NCBI GenBank assembly: GCA_037576215.1
Contig: JBANDB010000006.1
Location: forward strand, 3,968,001 to 4,032,000
Reading direction: 5' to 3'
Length of the DNA: 64,000 nt
Source of the DNA: Armillaria gallica
Taxonomy: Eukaryota; Basidiomycota; Agaricomycetes; Agaricales; Physalacriaceae
Part shown: positions 1-10,940 of the stretch, piece by piece
How positions within the stretch are numbered: position 1 is the first letter of the stretch
How the letters are laid out: each line of letters opens with the position of its first letter
Notes under the pieces: generated by a model
Told to the model about the DNA's origin: nothing
The model's database searches: none
The model's input: the letters and a program-made list of their open reading frames with translations, nothing else
Translations under genes and position numbers: made by a program

Positions 1-134
1 GCGTTGTTGGGAAGATGTTGCTCAATCAAACATTCATAAAGACATCGGTGTTCGAAGTCATCGGCTTGTCGTGGTATGAAACAAACTGGGAGAGCCTTCT
101 GGGTGCTAAAAAGTCACGTATTGTTCTTGGTTGA
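1..134 (+). CDS. HET-domain protein, 3' end (copy A, partial)
   Basis: The reading frame from base 3 to the TGA at 132-134 encodes the last 43 residues of the HET-domain family whose complete copies end at 10130, 27208, 48359 and 60342. The shared landmarks are a VVGKM start, a QTFIKTSVFEVI stretch and an IVLG C-terminus just before the stop, while the segment between them (LSWYETNWESL) is unlike the other copies. The HET domain itself lies to the left of the window, so nothing can be said about whether this copy is intact. The 3' flank is also the same as in the other copies, which shows this is another member of the tandem array. Confidence 0.85.
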   Translation, partial: VVGKMLLNQTFIKTSVFEVIGLSWYETNWESLLGAKKSRIVLG

Positions 135-360
135 AATACTTAAACCAAAGTCGGTCATAGCTTCTGTATATTCTTTGGGAAGGTGTCGCTGCCTCACACC
201 ATAAAATGCAGTGTGTATTATGTAAATGCTGCCTCTGGTGCTACATTCATGTTCATTCCCTTTGTTCTGCGTCTAAATCAGATGAATTAATCTTACCGAC
301 CCAGCGTCGCAGCAAGCACAGATGTGACAAGTCATATCTTTGCGGTGAGTTTTTCCTTGT
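135..360. repeat. conserved 3' flank of the HET genes
   Basis: About 230 bp after the HET stop are recognisably the same after all five first-type HET copies (also 10131-10375, 27209-27450, 48360-48560 and 60343-60570). It includes an ATAAAATGCA-like stretch that could serve polyadenylation. The similarity stops near 360, where this copy enters sequence not seen after the others. Confidence 0.6.
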
Positions 361-1080
361 CACGCAAATCAGGGTGAAAACATATTAATCATTCTTGGAG
401 ATGACCAACTGAAGATAATGTTCACCATACGGAGGAGTTTCTAAAGTCATCATAAAACGAACGAACAGTCCGGAACAGTGTCTGAAGATGCTTTAGTGGC
501 CATCAGAGGCTAGGAATCAAGCAGACTTACGAATGGATTGTCCTCCATAGTCACTGATACTAATAGCCATGGGATCCAAGACGACCCGATTTTATCCAAG
601 GGCGAGTAAGAATAGTTGAGATTTATTTCCCAAGATTCATCTTCAATAGTAGCAAGTACACATATTCGCAAGGATATTGATCCCAAGGTTGACCTCGTCT
701 TGTAACCTCTGCTCGTGCAGGACACGACCAGAGGGATATCAACGTTCGATGAACGACAAGTTGTCGATCAAACATCTCAGTGGGCGGGCCTTATATGCTG
801 GAACAACGAAGCGTCATTTACATTGGAGAAAGAGAAGCGCTGGCATTCGGAATTCTCACTTTTCACCCGTACCGGATGGAAAATACGGCGAGGTAATAAG
901 GTTGTACGAACAAGACGATAAAGGCAAGTCCCAAGAAGAAATGGAAGAAGCGAGCCTATAGATAAAAAGCAGAAAGTCGTAGAGAGATGGCTCGGATTTC
1001 CCCGTATTTTCACCTAGTCTGATGTTCTGTAATCAAGGGCTCAATTTCTCTTGTGGTCGTGGAAATTGCGCGTGTTGAGG
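361..1080. other. no recognised gene; unique spacer
   Basis: This stretch replaces the W, TatD, Q and FAD block that follows the other HET copies. The longest plausible plus frame (715-921, 68 codons, a tryptophan-rich fragment around WAGLICWNN followed by a basic tail) matches nothing I recognise. I see no RNA gene or repeat here. Confidence 0.4.
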
Positions 1081-1149
1081 AGATGCCTTCTCTTCATCGT
1101 CGGCCCTTCCAGAATCCACCGGTAGCTAGGTTCCTCTTCCATCGGCCTG

Positions 1150-1490
1150 AACGTTACCCGCAAAGGATATGTATCCCGGCGATCACTCCTCGACTGGTCG
1201 TTGGGATAGAGCCTGGTTGGTAGATACGTCCTGGGCTGGAGTTGAACTCTTCATCACAGCGATCAGGAGGGGATTCTGGTTTGGAGCCGCGAAAAAGAGG
1301 GAAGTTATGAACACCTTGAATGAAATTCCCCGGGAAGTGCGTCGTCTCGGGCTCCTTTGAAGTACCATACATGAGGGTGCGCTATCGCGTCAAGAGGGCT
1401 CGTGGTAATATGGCGTAAGGTCTATCGAGGACAGCGCGTCTCCCTGACTGTTCGAAAATGAGAAGGATTCTAACTCTCCGTCATGGCCCC
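1150..1490 (-). repeat. X repeat, short partial copy (X1a)
   Basis: This matches the left part of the next X copy, about 650 bp downstream (1810-2200). Both contain the words GCGAAAAAGAGGG and CCCC(G/A)GG(C/A)AGT with the same spacing, so X sequence is tandemly duplicated here. The most consistent reading is on the minus strand, but every frame is interrupted. Between the two copies (1490-1810) I see no gene. Confidence 0.5.
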
Positions 1491-1809
1491 CGCTTCGCCT
1501 TTCTGAATACAACCTCAACGATCCTCCATCAGAGCTTCAACCACTCGTCTCGGTATCCTGAGACGACTCGCCGGAGGATACACATAGTGGGCAGTGATGT
1601 TTGCGCAGGGATGTGGGGATGAGGCGCCATTTCTGCAGTCGAGCGATAGATTTCACCTATCGTCGTACGAACTTGCACCGTAAGAAAGGCCATTTAACAA
1701 CGTCTCCACCATTTCTTTTCCACATCGGTCCTGCCGCGAGCTCCTAGCAGGGTTCGTCTTCCATTGTCACGTCAAAGCCTGCCTGGAATGGAACGTCGCC
1801 TACGAATGA

Positions 1810-2860
1810 TGGGTATTCCTTGAGCGGTCGTCAGAATAGAGCCAACGAATACGTCGGGACCGCTAGTTTGGAATGATCGGCGGCAGAGTAGACATGTCTA
1901 GGGCTGAAGTTCTTCACCACAGCTGCGCTGTGATCAAGTGGCTATGTTCCGACAGTGGGGGATTCATGCTGGGCCCCTCTCATTCAGCGAGAGAGCTGCG
2001 AAAAAGAGGGCCGCTGTTAACATCTTGCATGAAATTCCCCAGGCAGTTCATCGTCTCGGGATCCTTTAAAGTACCATCGTCTGCTGCACTACTGGGTCCG
2101 CGGTAATACAACATGAGGTCTGTTGAAGACGGCGTATTGTTCTGGCTGTTCGAAGATTAGACGGCCCTCGTTTCGCGATCCTCCATCGTTCCATGAGGAT
2201 GCACCTAGGTACGGCCGTCTGCTAATACGTGAGGGTGCTCCTCTCATTCTAGTGGGGACAGGGTAAGGTCAATCCAATACGGCACATCTCCCTGACGAGA
2301 AAGATTCTAACTCTTCGGTCGTTGAGTCATTCGACGGGCTTCAAGTTCCCGGTAGTCCGGTGGTAGAAGGCCTCCGTTCTTTCCTCCGCTCATATATTCC
2401 TGCTCGCTCCCATTGAACCGTTTTTTAGATGAACCTTCAGCTGGGCGGCTCAACGAACGTTCCCTAGAATGGAATTTAAAGATCCTATCCACCGAAAGAA
2501 CATCCAACTCTCTTTCTTGACTGAGAAAGTTTCCTGGGAGGTGCATGAGGAGAGGAGGCGCGCGCGTGTTGTGGCCGTGTTGGCGGATAGAACTGGACGG
2601 CCGAAGGTGGATCTTCCCCTCCCTCCTCTCGGAAATCGATACCCTGCGGCAGTGCCGAACGGAGTCCGTCATGCCAAATCGAGGGCCAGAGAAGATCGGG
2701 AAAAGCGGCGTGGAAGGGCAGAGTATGTTGGCACTAGGTCTACACAAAGGTTAACATTGTTCAAAGATTGGAGGAAGTATAATTCACCTTGAATATATCC
2801 CGCGCCTTCCTTGGTCCTTTGCACCCTGTTCCTTGACGTTGTTATTATAATAGGCACTTT
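1810..2860 (-). pseudogene. X repeat family, longer copy (X1b), unrecognised minus-strand gene remains
   Basis: This is one of four longer copies of a family I cannot name (others at 5600-6740, 51240-52180 and 56050-57010). The copies share a possible minus-strand splice donor (GTGAATTATACTTCCTCC or GTGAGTTATACTTTCTCC) after a short exon, then several hundred bases rich in small frames. The longest frame here is 146 codons (2307-2747, minus), but it is not kept in the other copies, so it is probably chance. I infer a decayed, intron-containing minus-strand gene. An untranslated or regulatory repeat is the alternative. Confidence 0.35.
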
Positions 2861-3069
2861 GGAAAGCGATACATCGACATCTCTCGCGACCTAAATATTA
2901 AAATTGGATGGTGAGGCTATTGGCGTCGTTAAGGATGAGATCTGAGAGCGGGTATGAAGGAGTAGATGATCTACTTGAGATCATATCGGCCAAAGAATTT
3001 AAAGCATAGACATGAAAATACGACTCACTTTTACATTTCATTCACCTTGTTCCTCCCATCCATAATATG

Positions 3070-3304
3070 ATACCCAACTGACGGTTTCGAAAGGGAGAAG
3101 TCTCCCAGACTCCCAGTGGCCAGCCCTACTACACCATTCTGGTCGATCCCCACGTCGCCCATCCAAAAAGAAGGCTCATCTCTAGCTTTGCCAGAATGCG
3201 CTGATGTTGTGATTATAGGGTCTGAACGTTGTTTGCGCGTACGCTGCTTGATGCGGATGGGTCGTCGCTGTGAACGGGAGGTTGAAGCGATGGAGACGAC
3301 TTGA
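3070..3304 (+). pseudogene. FAD-dependent oxidoreductase, N-terminal fragment
   Basis: The plus frame reads PVASPTTPFWSIPTSPIQ and continues to ADVVIIGS, the same N-terminus as the longer FAD oxidoreductase copies at 7020 and 57310. VVIIGSG is the start of the Rossmann FAD-binding motif GxGxxG of the DAO (glycine/D-amino acid oxidase-like) superfamily. Here the frame is lost immediately after GS and the rest of the gene is absent, so this is a stub of about 80 codons. A matching stub sits in the same place before the second Mcm10-like gene (52285-52470), so the truncation predates that duplication. Confidence 0.6.
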
Positions 3305-3524
3305 AGTAATCGACAGGAGTCACGTAAGAGACGTCAAGAAAATGATGGCTTAGCAGGGACATTGACCATGGCACTTAGTAGAGACGGGCGTTCTCACGAA
3401 AGAGACGTCGGAACACGGAAGAGGTTGGCGTGTGCAATTTGATCGACGTTCACTTCTATTTCTCAACGTTGATCACGACCGTAACGACGGCCGCCCTGTG
3501 CTGACTTGCTCGACATTCATCGCC

Positions 3525-5573
3525 ATGGCCAGTCTCCAACGAGTCGCTCGCCCAGACACCATACGAACCCCAATAGAAAGAAGATGATATCCACAAGGAA
3601 ATCACTCGCCTCAAAGCTCAGCTCCAGTCCAATGTCCCAATGTCGCCAAAGAAGAGCACGAAACGGCAACTAGGGAATACGTTGACACGGCTAACACCGT
3701 CTCCAAGTGAGTAGGCTGTTGATATTGTGGGCACTAACTGAACCTATCTACGCTAGAAAAGAAACGAAGGCCGACTCGGCTATATCACGTCAAATACGTC
3801 CAGCGACGAAAGCACCAACTCCTTCATCTTCTAAAGTCCCGACACCTTTGCCTCTACCCTCAGCTGTTTTGGCCAAATTGGCAAGAAAAAAAAAAGCCCC
3901 TCAGCCTCAATGACGGAGAGGTCGAACTCTCGAAATCAGGTGCATTCACCGACAAGCCTGCTGAGGTGAAACCCGAGACTGGACCGCACCACGACGAAAG
4001 GCTGGTTATCATCGAAGATTTCGCACCGCGCCCTTACGACCACAAGCCACCATTCGATGACCCCAAATTCGAGCAGCCGGAACCAAAGGCGGATATACGG
4101 CTATCGTATGTAGTCCGTCTCGGATTGACGTTTTCATTCTCACTTGTTCTTCTAGCTCTTGCGTCCTTCCCTATGAACACCTACAAGATCACTTGGCAGG
4201 ACGTTTATGCATCTCCCCGTCTCGACTCTACTCATGTGCCCGACTTCTTCCCGACAAACGAGGTTATGATGTCCCTGTGTGCGACGATTGGGCTACCATC
4301 GCACGTCGCTGAACGTGGACCATCAAGCGGATGACGAAGGCAGGAAAACAGACGTGAAAGGGAAAGGGAAGCAGAAGCAGCAACCGCCCAAACCATCAGG
4401 GGGAAGTGCATCGACGTGAAGCTCGTCGACTTTCGAAGTCACGCTCGGCATTTTCTGCGACTGGCGGCAAAGCAGTCATACGAGGGGATGTGTTTCTGTC
4501 ATTGTTGTTGCTCGAGTCGGACGGTTTTGACGTAGAAACGCGAGAGGGTGGTTCAAAGGAGAAGATTTACAAGGGCGGCAGCTGAGGTGCCTTTGAATCA
4601 ATGTCCAAGTTGAAAGAGTGCGATGTCATTGCGTTGATGAATCCCAAAATTCTGAAGCCATTTCAGGTATTCATTCTTCCTTTACATCATGATCTTTCTG
4701 ATCATTCGTGGCCTGCAACCAGTTACTCCCATCGTACGAACAACATCCTCGCACTGAAACCGGAATCCGCTGGCACAATCACTGCAATAGGCCGAGCGAA
4801 ATATCTGGGAATGTGCAGCCCTTAAGCGCGATGGGTCAATGCGTGGTTCGTGGTGCGACAAACATGTGAGTGATGTCTGTGAATGGCATGTTCAGAATGC
4901 ATTGAACGTCGTCACGCTGCGCGTCCTGAATCCTCCGTTTCGTAAGTGAAGTAACTTCTGAAAATTGATTCACTCTTACTTTTTGCTAGGACATCTGGGC
5001 ATGTCGAACACCGCAATCAAGAAACGAAACTACACCTACGATACTGCACGGCAATAGGGAAGATGCAGAGGGTTCAGCGACCTACGTGGTATCAGGACAT
5101 GTCGTAAAGGGCGCAGGTCCGAGTTCATTAGAGGTTTCAACCGAGGGCTCAGCGATTACGCGCTAAAGATGCAGATAAGGCTCTCAAAACCCTTTGGACC
5201 GAGATAAGGAGGGGATGAAGGAGGTGATTGCCGCTAGGGAGTTTGCTCAGAAGGAGGATGAAAGGAAGATGCAACGAAGAGAGCCCCAAGACTGAACCGA
5301 GTATGAAGGAAAGTACCCCGAAGAGCCATTACCGTACAGAGATGGTCAAGCGACTAGGTTTCAATCCCGCAGCCGGCGAGAATGGGTCAGTTACGGGACG
5401 AATTATCATCTGAGGGAGAAGGTTCGTTGATTCTCAAGTAACATTCGTTCGATATCGTTGACGTTGACGTTTCTCACTAGCTCGAGGTACTGGCAGCTAT
5501 GCAGTCATCAAAGAGAACAGTTGATTTGACTGCTAGCGTTGGGGATGCCACGATGGTTGATCTTGACGACTGA
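3525..5573 (+). pseudogene. Mcm10-like DNA replication factor, decayed copy 1
   Basis: Pieces of an Mcm10-type protein follow one another on the plus strand in several frames. They are an N-terminal helix (DDIHKEITRLKAQLQ), an intron near 3707-3760, an OB-fold region (VAERGP, then a KGKQKQQPPKPSGK linker, then AVIRGDAF, then RGAFESMSKLKE, then ALMNPKILKPFQ), and the zinc-binding segment. That segment reads AIGRAKYLGMC, then KRDGSMRGSWCDKHVSDVCEWHV, and then RRHAARPE. Its C-x-n-C-x-n-C-x-H arrangement is the Mcm10 signature. The frame ends with an acidic VDLDD-like tail at 5571-5573. Mcm10 binds DNA and supports the replicative helicase. This copy has several frameshifts, for example at the VAERG and LGMC segments, so it cannot encode the whole protein. 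I infer a passenger duplicate of a functional gene elsewhere. Confidence 0.72.
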
Positions 5574-5599
5574 ATGTTGGAACCGCATACTTGATATCT

Positions 5600-6740
5600 A
5601 TTTGCATCTACATACCTCGTATAGTACACAATAGTTCGTAAGACTGAAACTGAAAGGTACAAATGACAGGCGATGAAGAACATCTCGTTTTGCGAGAGAA
5701 TGTTTGGAGGAGGGAGTTGTGAATATCTTGCATACAGTTCCCCGGGAAGTCCATCATCTCGGGATCCTTTACATAGAGTAACATCGTCTGCTGCACTACC
5801 GGGTCCGTGGTAATACAGCATAAGGTCTGTCAAAGACGGCGCATCTCCCTGGGTGTTCAAAGATTAGACGGCCCTCGCTTCACTTTTCCCTACGTTCCAT
5901 GAAGAATTGTTGGAGGATGCGCCTAGTACGGTCGTCTGCCATATGTGAAGGTGCACTCCGTGGTAGGATACCCTAATCCTAGCGGGGACAGGGTAAGGTC
6001 TATTGAATACGGCGCGCCTCCCTGACGAGAAGGATTTTAACTCTTCCGTTGCTGGGTCGTTGTTCAATGACGAATCAAGTGGAGTAGCGCTGAGTTTCCC
6101 GACAGTCCAAGATCGTCTAATGGTAGAATACGGATCCTTCGCTGGTATATTCTTGCTCACTCCTCAGTTAGCTCATCAAAACATTTTTTAAGCGAACAGC
6201 ACTTGCCTCCTTTTCCGTGAAGCGTGTTGGCGGATAGAATGTAGAGCATGGATCTCTCCTCCATCCATCCTTTCCTTGCTCATCAGAAATTGGCAGTACT
6301 GAATAGAGTTCGTCACCACAAATCAAGGGCCAGAGAAAATTAGGCAAAGGCAGGGTGGAACGGGAGAGTAAGGGTCTACACAAGGGTTAACGTTAGTCAA
6401 AGAATGGAGAAATTATAACTCACTTATATAGAATCCCACGCCATTTTTGACCCACATCTTGGTGGACTAGCACCCTTCCACCCTGTTCGTTGTCGTAGGC
6501 AGCTTGTTCGCAGGAAAGCGATACGTCGTCTCCGCGCGACAAAAATATTGAGGTTTGACGTTGAGGCTGCTGGCATTGATAAGGATGAGAGTGGGCGTGC
6601 GTGAAGGAGCGGAGGATCTACTTTGAATCATATTGGCCAACGAGGAACATAAGCATAGAATTACGACTTACTTTCAAGCTTCAACTTCACCACTTTGTTC
6701 CTCGACGTGATACCCGTTTCGAAAGGGAGTGTACTTGCAT
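5600..6740 (-). pseudogene. X repeat family, copy X1c
   Basis: This is homologous to X1b and to 56050-57010, and follows the Mcm10-like gene as it does in the second beta block. A minus-strand exon near 6440-6640 would encode a stretch with RAETTYRFPANKLP, conserved as such in X2b, before a GTGAGT donor. The downstream minus frame (5864-6160) shares FSSGRRAVF with X2b. I do not recognise the protein. It is unclear whether the RFPANKLP exon and the downstream part belong to one gene. Confidence 0.4.
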
Positions 6741-7019
6741 CCAGAAAATCCACCGTTGAACCGTGTTGCAATGCTGGCTTGTGCGATGTTATGGTAGGAA
6801 ATGGTGTTGATGACTAAATATGAAATGAAATATTCATGCCCATCCGCCGGGCGGTGTTCCTGATCTTGACTATGGTCATCGACAAGCCGTTACAATAGGC
6901 TGATATCGTCCAGGGATGACTGGCAACACCTCGTCAAGAGCCATGGTAGTGTTATGTTCGGTCCTACAAGTGGCCATCGACGCTCTACGAGAAATCCTCT
7001 CTTTGTACCGGCACGTCTC

Positions 7020-8078
7020 CAAGCAGATACCTGAAGCAGTCTTCCGGACTCCCAGTCGCTAATCCCACGCCATTGTGGTCGATCCCAGCGTCGCCCATCC
7101 AAAAAGAAGGCTCGTCTGCAGCTCTGCCAGCGTACGGGTATGCTGTGTTTATCAGGTCTGGGATAGCAGGCAGGGCATTTTCACGTACACTGATTGAAGC
7201 GGACAGGTTGGATGTTGCGATGTTGGAAGCGAGGGATGTGTGCTCTGGACGCGGAACGGGGGACAGCCATACCACGACTACCTTGAATTGAAGGCGACAC
7301 ACAGAGCAGAGACGGCGAAGCAGATCATCGAGTTGACGGAAGAGCGCCAGTGTTGCAAGGTGGATATGTATGATGTCTTTTTTGACAAAGATGTGTCTGA
7401 GGGAGCCAGGGAGAAGCTGGGGCACTATTTGGAGGAGCTGCCAAGTGAGAAAGGTACGCCGGAGGGACCGGCGGGGATGCAGCTCGCAGACGGGTGTGTG
7501 GGGTCATCTCAACGACAGGTGGCGCGGTGCATCCGTATTGGCTCGTCACAGGAATCCTTTCAAGACTGCTCAAGACGTACTCTTCTTTCTGGTTGCATGC
7601 GCGCACACCCTGTCTCTCCATCCACAACACCGTCCACACGTCCCGCAGCGATATCTGTGCAAACACATTGTCCACGCTACCAACAGATGGACGTCCCACC
7701 TCCTCGCGCCAATGCAGGAAAAGATTGTTCTCGCGTGTGGACATATGACTGCACAGCGCGCTGGAACTGCCTTGGACGATGGATGGCTCGGCACGCGCTC
7801 GTTTGTTCTACCCAAGCGCGTCCGAGGATCGATGGGACTATCTCACCCAGCAGCCGCCCAACCCTGCGACACTCGGAGAGAAATCCCACACAGAGTTTAT
7901 GTTTGGCGGTGGCATCAAGATGGGCACCCCGTCCTTCTTTGACGCTGTTGGATGTTCTGATGACAAGTTTCGAGTGTCGGCTGACCTTGGTGGGGTACTC
8001 TGCATGGGAATATGTTATCAATTCAATTACTCCCGATGTCAATGGAGCATTCGTGATTCCAGGAAATATTACATGTGA
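7020..8078 (+). pseudogene. FAD-dependent oxidoreductase (DAO-like), truncated and frameshifted (copy B)
   Basis: The protein can be followed through three plus frames: GLPVANPTPLWSIPASPIQKEG, the dinucleotide-binding region (RSGIAG where E has GSGIMG, so the first Gly is lost), VAMLEARDVCSG, then KLGHYLEELPSEKG, HLLAPMQEKIV, then FGGGIKMGTPSFFDAVG and LGGVLCMGI. Proteins of this superfamily oxidise amines or amino acids using FAD. Frameshifts occur near 7250, 7440 and 7800. The C-terminus is missing: after LGG the sequence passes directly into the conserved region upstream of the HET gene, while the minus-strand copies at 19885 and 63400 still have the C-terminal GEGMVHAW-like part. No functional product is expected. 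Confidence 0.65.
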
Positions 8079-8283
8079 ACGAAACAGTGTCACACTTTGA
8101 TTCAACGCGATAGCATTCGAGGTAGAACCTTGTTGCAACTACACTCCCCTGAGGTTTTCCCTGTATACATCTAATCGTAACAGGATGAGCGGGCGTCGTA
8201 TGTGCCATCACTTTCCTTCTGCTTCAGGTCTTCGTTCTGACCGGAACGGTTAGCGCTCCACTGGCGACGGGCTTTGATTCAAG

Positions 8284-10130
8284 ATGATGGCTATACAAAT
8301 CCTTCGCGCAGAGACAACAAGGTATGTAGCTGTAAAATCCCATAGAAATGTACTGAATAACAGTATCATTGAGAAAGACAGACTATTCAAATCTCTCCGA
8401 CGTCACCATCATCGCTCCCATTGAAGACGGCTTGTCGATCGAAGATATCAAAGTCCCAAATCAACGAGCCTATACAGGTTCAAAGCCCGTCATACCATCC
8501 TCTCTCGCTGACACCCCCAGCGCCAGCCTCGGCGTTGATGGACTGATGACGACGTTGAACAGTACTCTTGGCACCGAATACGACCTCACCTCTTCTCTTT
8601 CATCCCTTCTCGAAGTGTACATCTCGAAGAGATATGATTTTGGCACCATTTATGGTTATCTCCGCCCCATATGGTTTGACTGCGACTTGAAGGACGTCGA
8701 GGATTTACTGCGCACCTCTGAAGCGATGGACCTCAGAATACGACAAGAAGCGGTGGTTGATGGCCAGATCACCTCCAAGGGACTGTTCATGGCCCCTAGG
8801 CGCGTCTGGGATCTCTTCAGCAATAGGATGGTGCCTTGGTGGGTTGCCTTGCATACACCATGGGGAATATCACATGCCTGGCTGGATATCAGCCGTCGCA
8901 AAAATATCCTCACTTCCATCAATGGACATGGATGGCCCGTGCCCATTCCAAAAGACATCAATCTTGATCTCGTTCGTATTGAAATGCTGAATCTCGGAGC
9001 AGAGTATGCATGGCTGGATGTCCTCTGTCTGAGGCAGGAAGGGGGCAAAATGAGGAGCTGCGTGCGGAGGAGTGGATGTTGGATGTGCCCAATATCGGAA
9101 ATGCATATGCCTTAGAAAAGGTGGTTTGCTACTTCAATGGGCTCGGACGGCCCTTGGAGCGTGGTTTCGATTTTGATAGTGCTCGGAGTTGGTTCAAACG
9201 TACATGGACGTTGCAGGAGACGAGTGACAATTGGACGATAGGCGGGGATACGGGCGACGAGATGTTGAATGATGAAGTACGGAAAAGATTCAAGTCACAA
9301 CTGGTATTTATGGAAGCGGCCGGTTTTCTTCCTTGCTCGAAGTGACCAGCTGGCTATCGCTGTTGCAGAATCGCACATCCGAGAAGGACGTGGATAAAGT
9401 TGCAGCACTGACATACTTTTTGGCGTTGAACGGCACACAAGCACACAATGAAACACGGCCCACTACATCTACCACTCACGATTTTACAAAGATCGACCCC
9501 ATTTCAAACGATAATTCCATCGGAACAGGTGATCCAGCCTTGACCACAGCACCGGCATACTCTGAGTTGGAGTCTGCTGAAGATGCTTGGACAGCTCTAG
9601 TGAAGGTGATGTGGCGGTATCATCGTTCAGAGATACTCTTTTTGTATCATGAACCTGGGCCTGAAAAGAATATATGGAGACCATCATGGCAGCAGGCTAT
9701 GAACTGGGATATGCAAAGTATCTCATATGTTTCCTACTCATTTCCTCTCGGGCATGTTGATCACGATATGAAGATGGGTACCTATTCATACACTGGCCGG
9801 TGCATTCAATCGGCACAGGTGCAAGGGTTGGTCACGCCGGGGGCGGCGCCCCGCAAAGGATGCTTGATTGTCCAAACCCGGTCCTGGTACAGAGGGAAGC
9901 ATCAATATCGATACAAAATTTCCGCTGACCATCAATACCCAATACCGGATGGCGAATATTCATTGCTATGTGCCCCGGGCCGACGTTTCAGATCAAAGGG
10001 GACTGTATGCGTTGTCGGGAAAATGCTGCCCGATCAAACATTTCTAAAGATATCGGTGTTCGAAGTCATCGACTGGCCATGGAAGCGACTGAAGTGGAAG
10101 AGTAAAGAGTCGCATATTGTTCTTGCTTGA
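8284..10130 (+). pseudogene. HET-domain protein with two frameshifts (copy B)
   Basis: Homology to the intact copies runs from 8369 to the TGA at 10128-10130. The HET core is present: GISHAW, YAWLDVLCLRQ and SWFKRTWTLQE. One base is missing near 9047 (GGGGGCAAAATG where copy C has GGGGGACAAAATG), and two extra bases occur between 9305 and 9350. The frames are therefore 8369-9048, about 9049-9320 and about 9330-10130. No in-frame ATG lies near the 5' end. An upstream exon ATGGCTATACAAATCC (8287-8321) followed by GTATGT could supply a start if it joins at the TTGAG before 8374. Either this is a recent pseudogene or the two lesions are sequencing errors, since the rest of the frame is clean. Confidence 0.8.
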
Positions 10131-10375
10131 AATACTCAAACAGAAGTTGATTATATATAGCTTCTGTACACACTTCGGGAAAGTGTCATCCCTCGCTCCA
10201 TAAAATGCACCGTGTATTGAATACTGCCTCTGGCAATAAATCCGCATCCATTCCCTTCATGCCGGTCTGATATAAGATGAATTGATCTCACAGACCTGTC
10301 GCAGCAAGCACAAGCTTGATAATTTATACCTTCGAGGCAAGCATGATATTGTAAGTGAATTCCTGGAGTTTGCAA

Positions 10376-10940
10376 TGGCTGCAGAGAGGCTCAAAAACGG
10401 CATCGAGGGAGGGCTCATGTTCAAGCAGCCTGAGCCTCAACTCACAGGCTATTCTACATACCCACGAGAAGCCATCTCCCCACGTCTTCTCTACTCATCC
10501 CTCGACAGCTAATGTTGAGTACATACATCACCGGATACGTCGATTTTCTGGAGATCAACAGTGAAGCAGATGGTGAAAACAAGACCTTACCGGCACGTCG
10601 AGAAGCACAAGGAAGAGGATAGTGTTCAACGTAACTAGACAGCATGTCTCGTTCATCGTCTCTAGCAGAACGTGCCAGAGAACAAATCCGACTGGGCAAG
10701 AACGGTAAAATGAATGATATTTGTTTCCGGTACTCCTCTCTAACTGCGATAGCATATATGACGTTGTCCAACAGTCTAATCTGCTGCTGGATGCACCCTG
10801 TGAAAACGAAGTCAGAGGTAAGAAGAAAACAACGATGACGGTAATTGATACCTTCTCGGAGTTCGCTTCCTCTTCAGCGATGGGCTCGTTGATGTCGTTG
10901 ATAGGCCAACGTAGCATCATGAGACGGTTGTCCAGTCTGA
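10376..10940. other. segment W: unrecognised sequence conserved between HET and TatD copies
   Basis: The segment recurs after copies C (27450-28000), D (48560-49270) and E (60570-61280). On the plus strand a fragment around YLEINSEA, SYQHVEKNEEE and ELDSMSRSSSLAE is kept, in shifting frames, in at least three copies. It may be the remains of a small coding gene, or an exon of a longer one. A possible minus-strand intron (GTATCAATTACC to TTTTCACAG) also lies here. I cannot name it. Confidence 0.3.

Noticed and set aside
2307..2747. 146-codon minus frame as a gene
   Set aside because: It is not preserved in the homologous X copies and has no recognisable motif; probably a chance frame.
7240..8100. 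286-codon plus frame as one protein
   Set aside because: Only its first part is in the FAD oxidoreductase frame; beyond about 7440 the homologous peptide is found in other frames.
8369..8371. TTG start codons for the HET genes
   Set aside because: TTG is the first open-frame triplet after a stop; fungal nuclear genes normally use ATG, and intron signals upstream point to a missing 5' exon.
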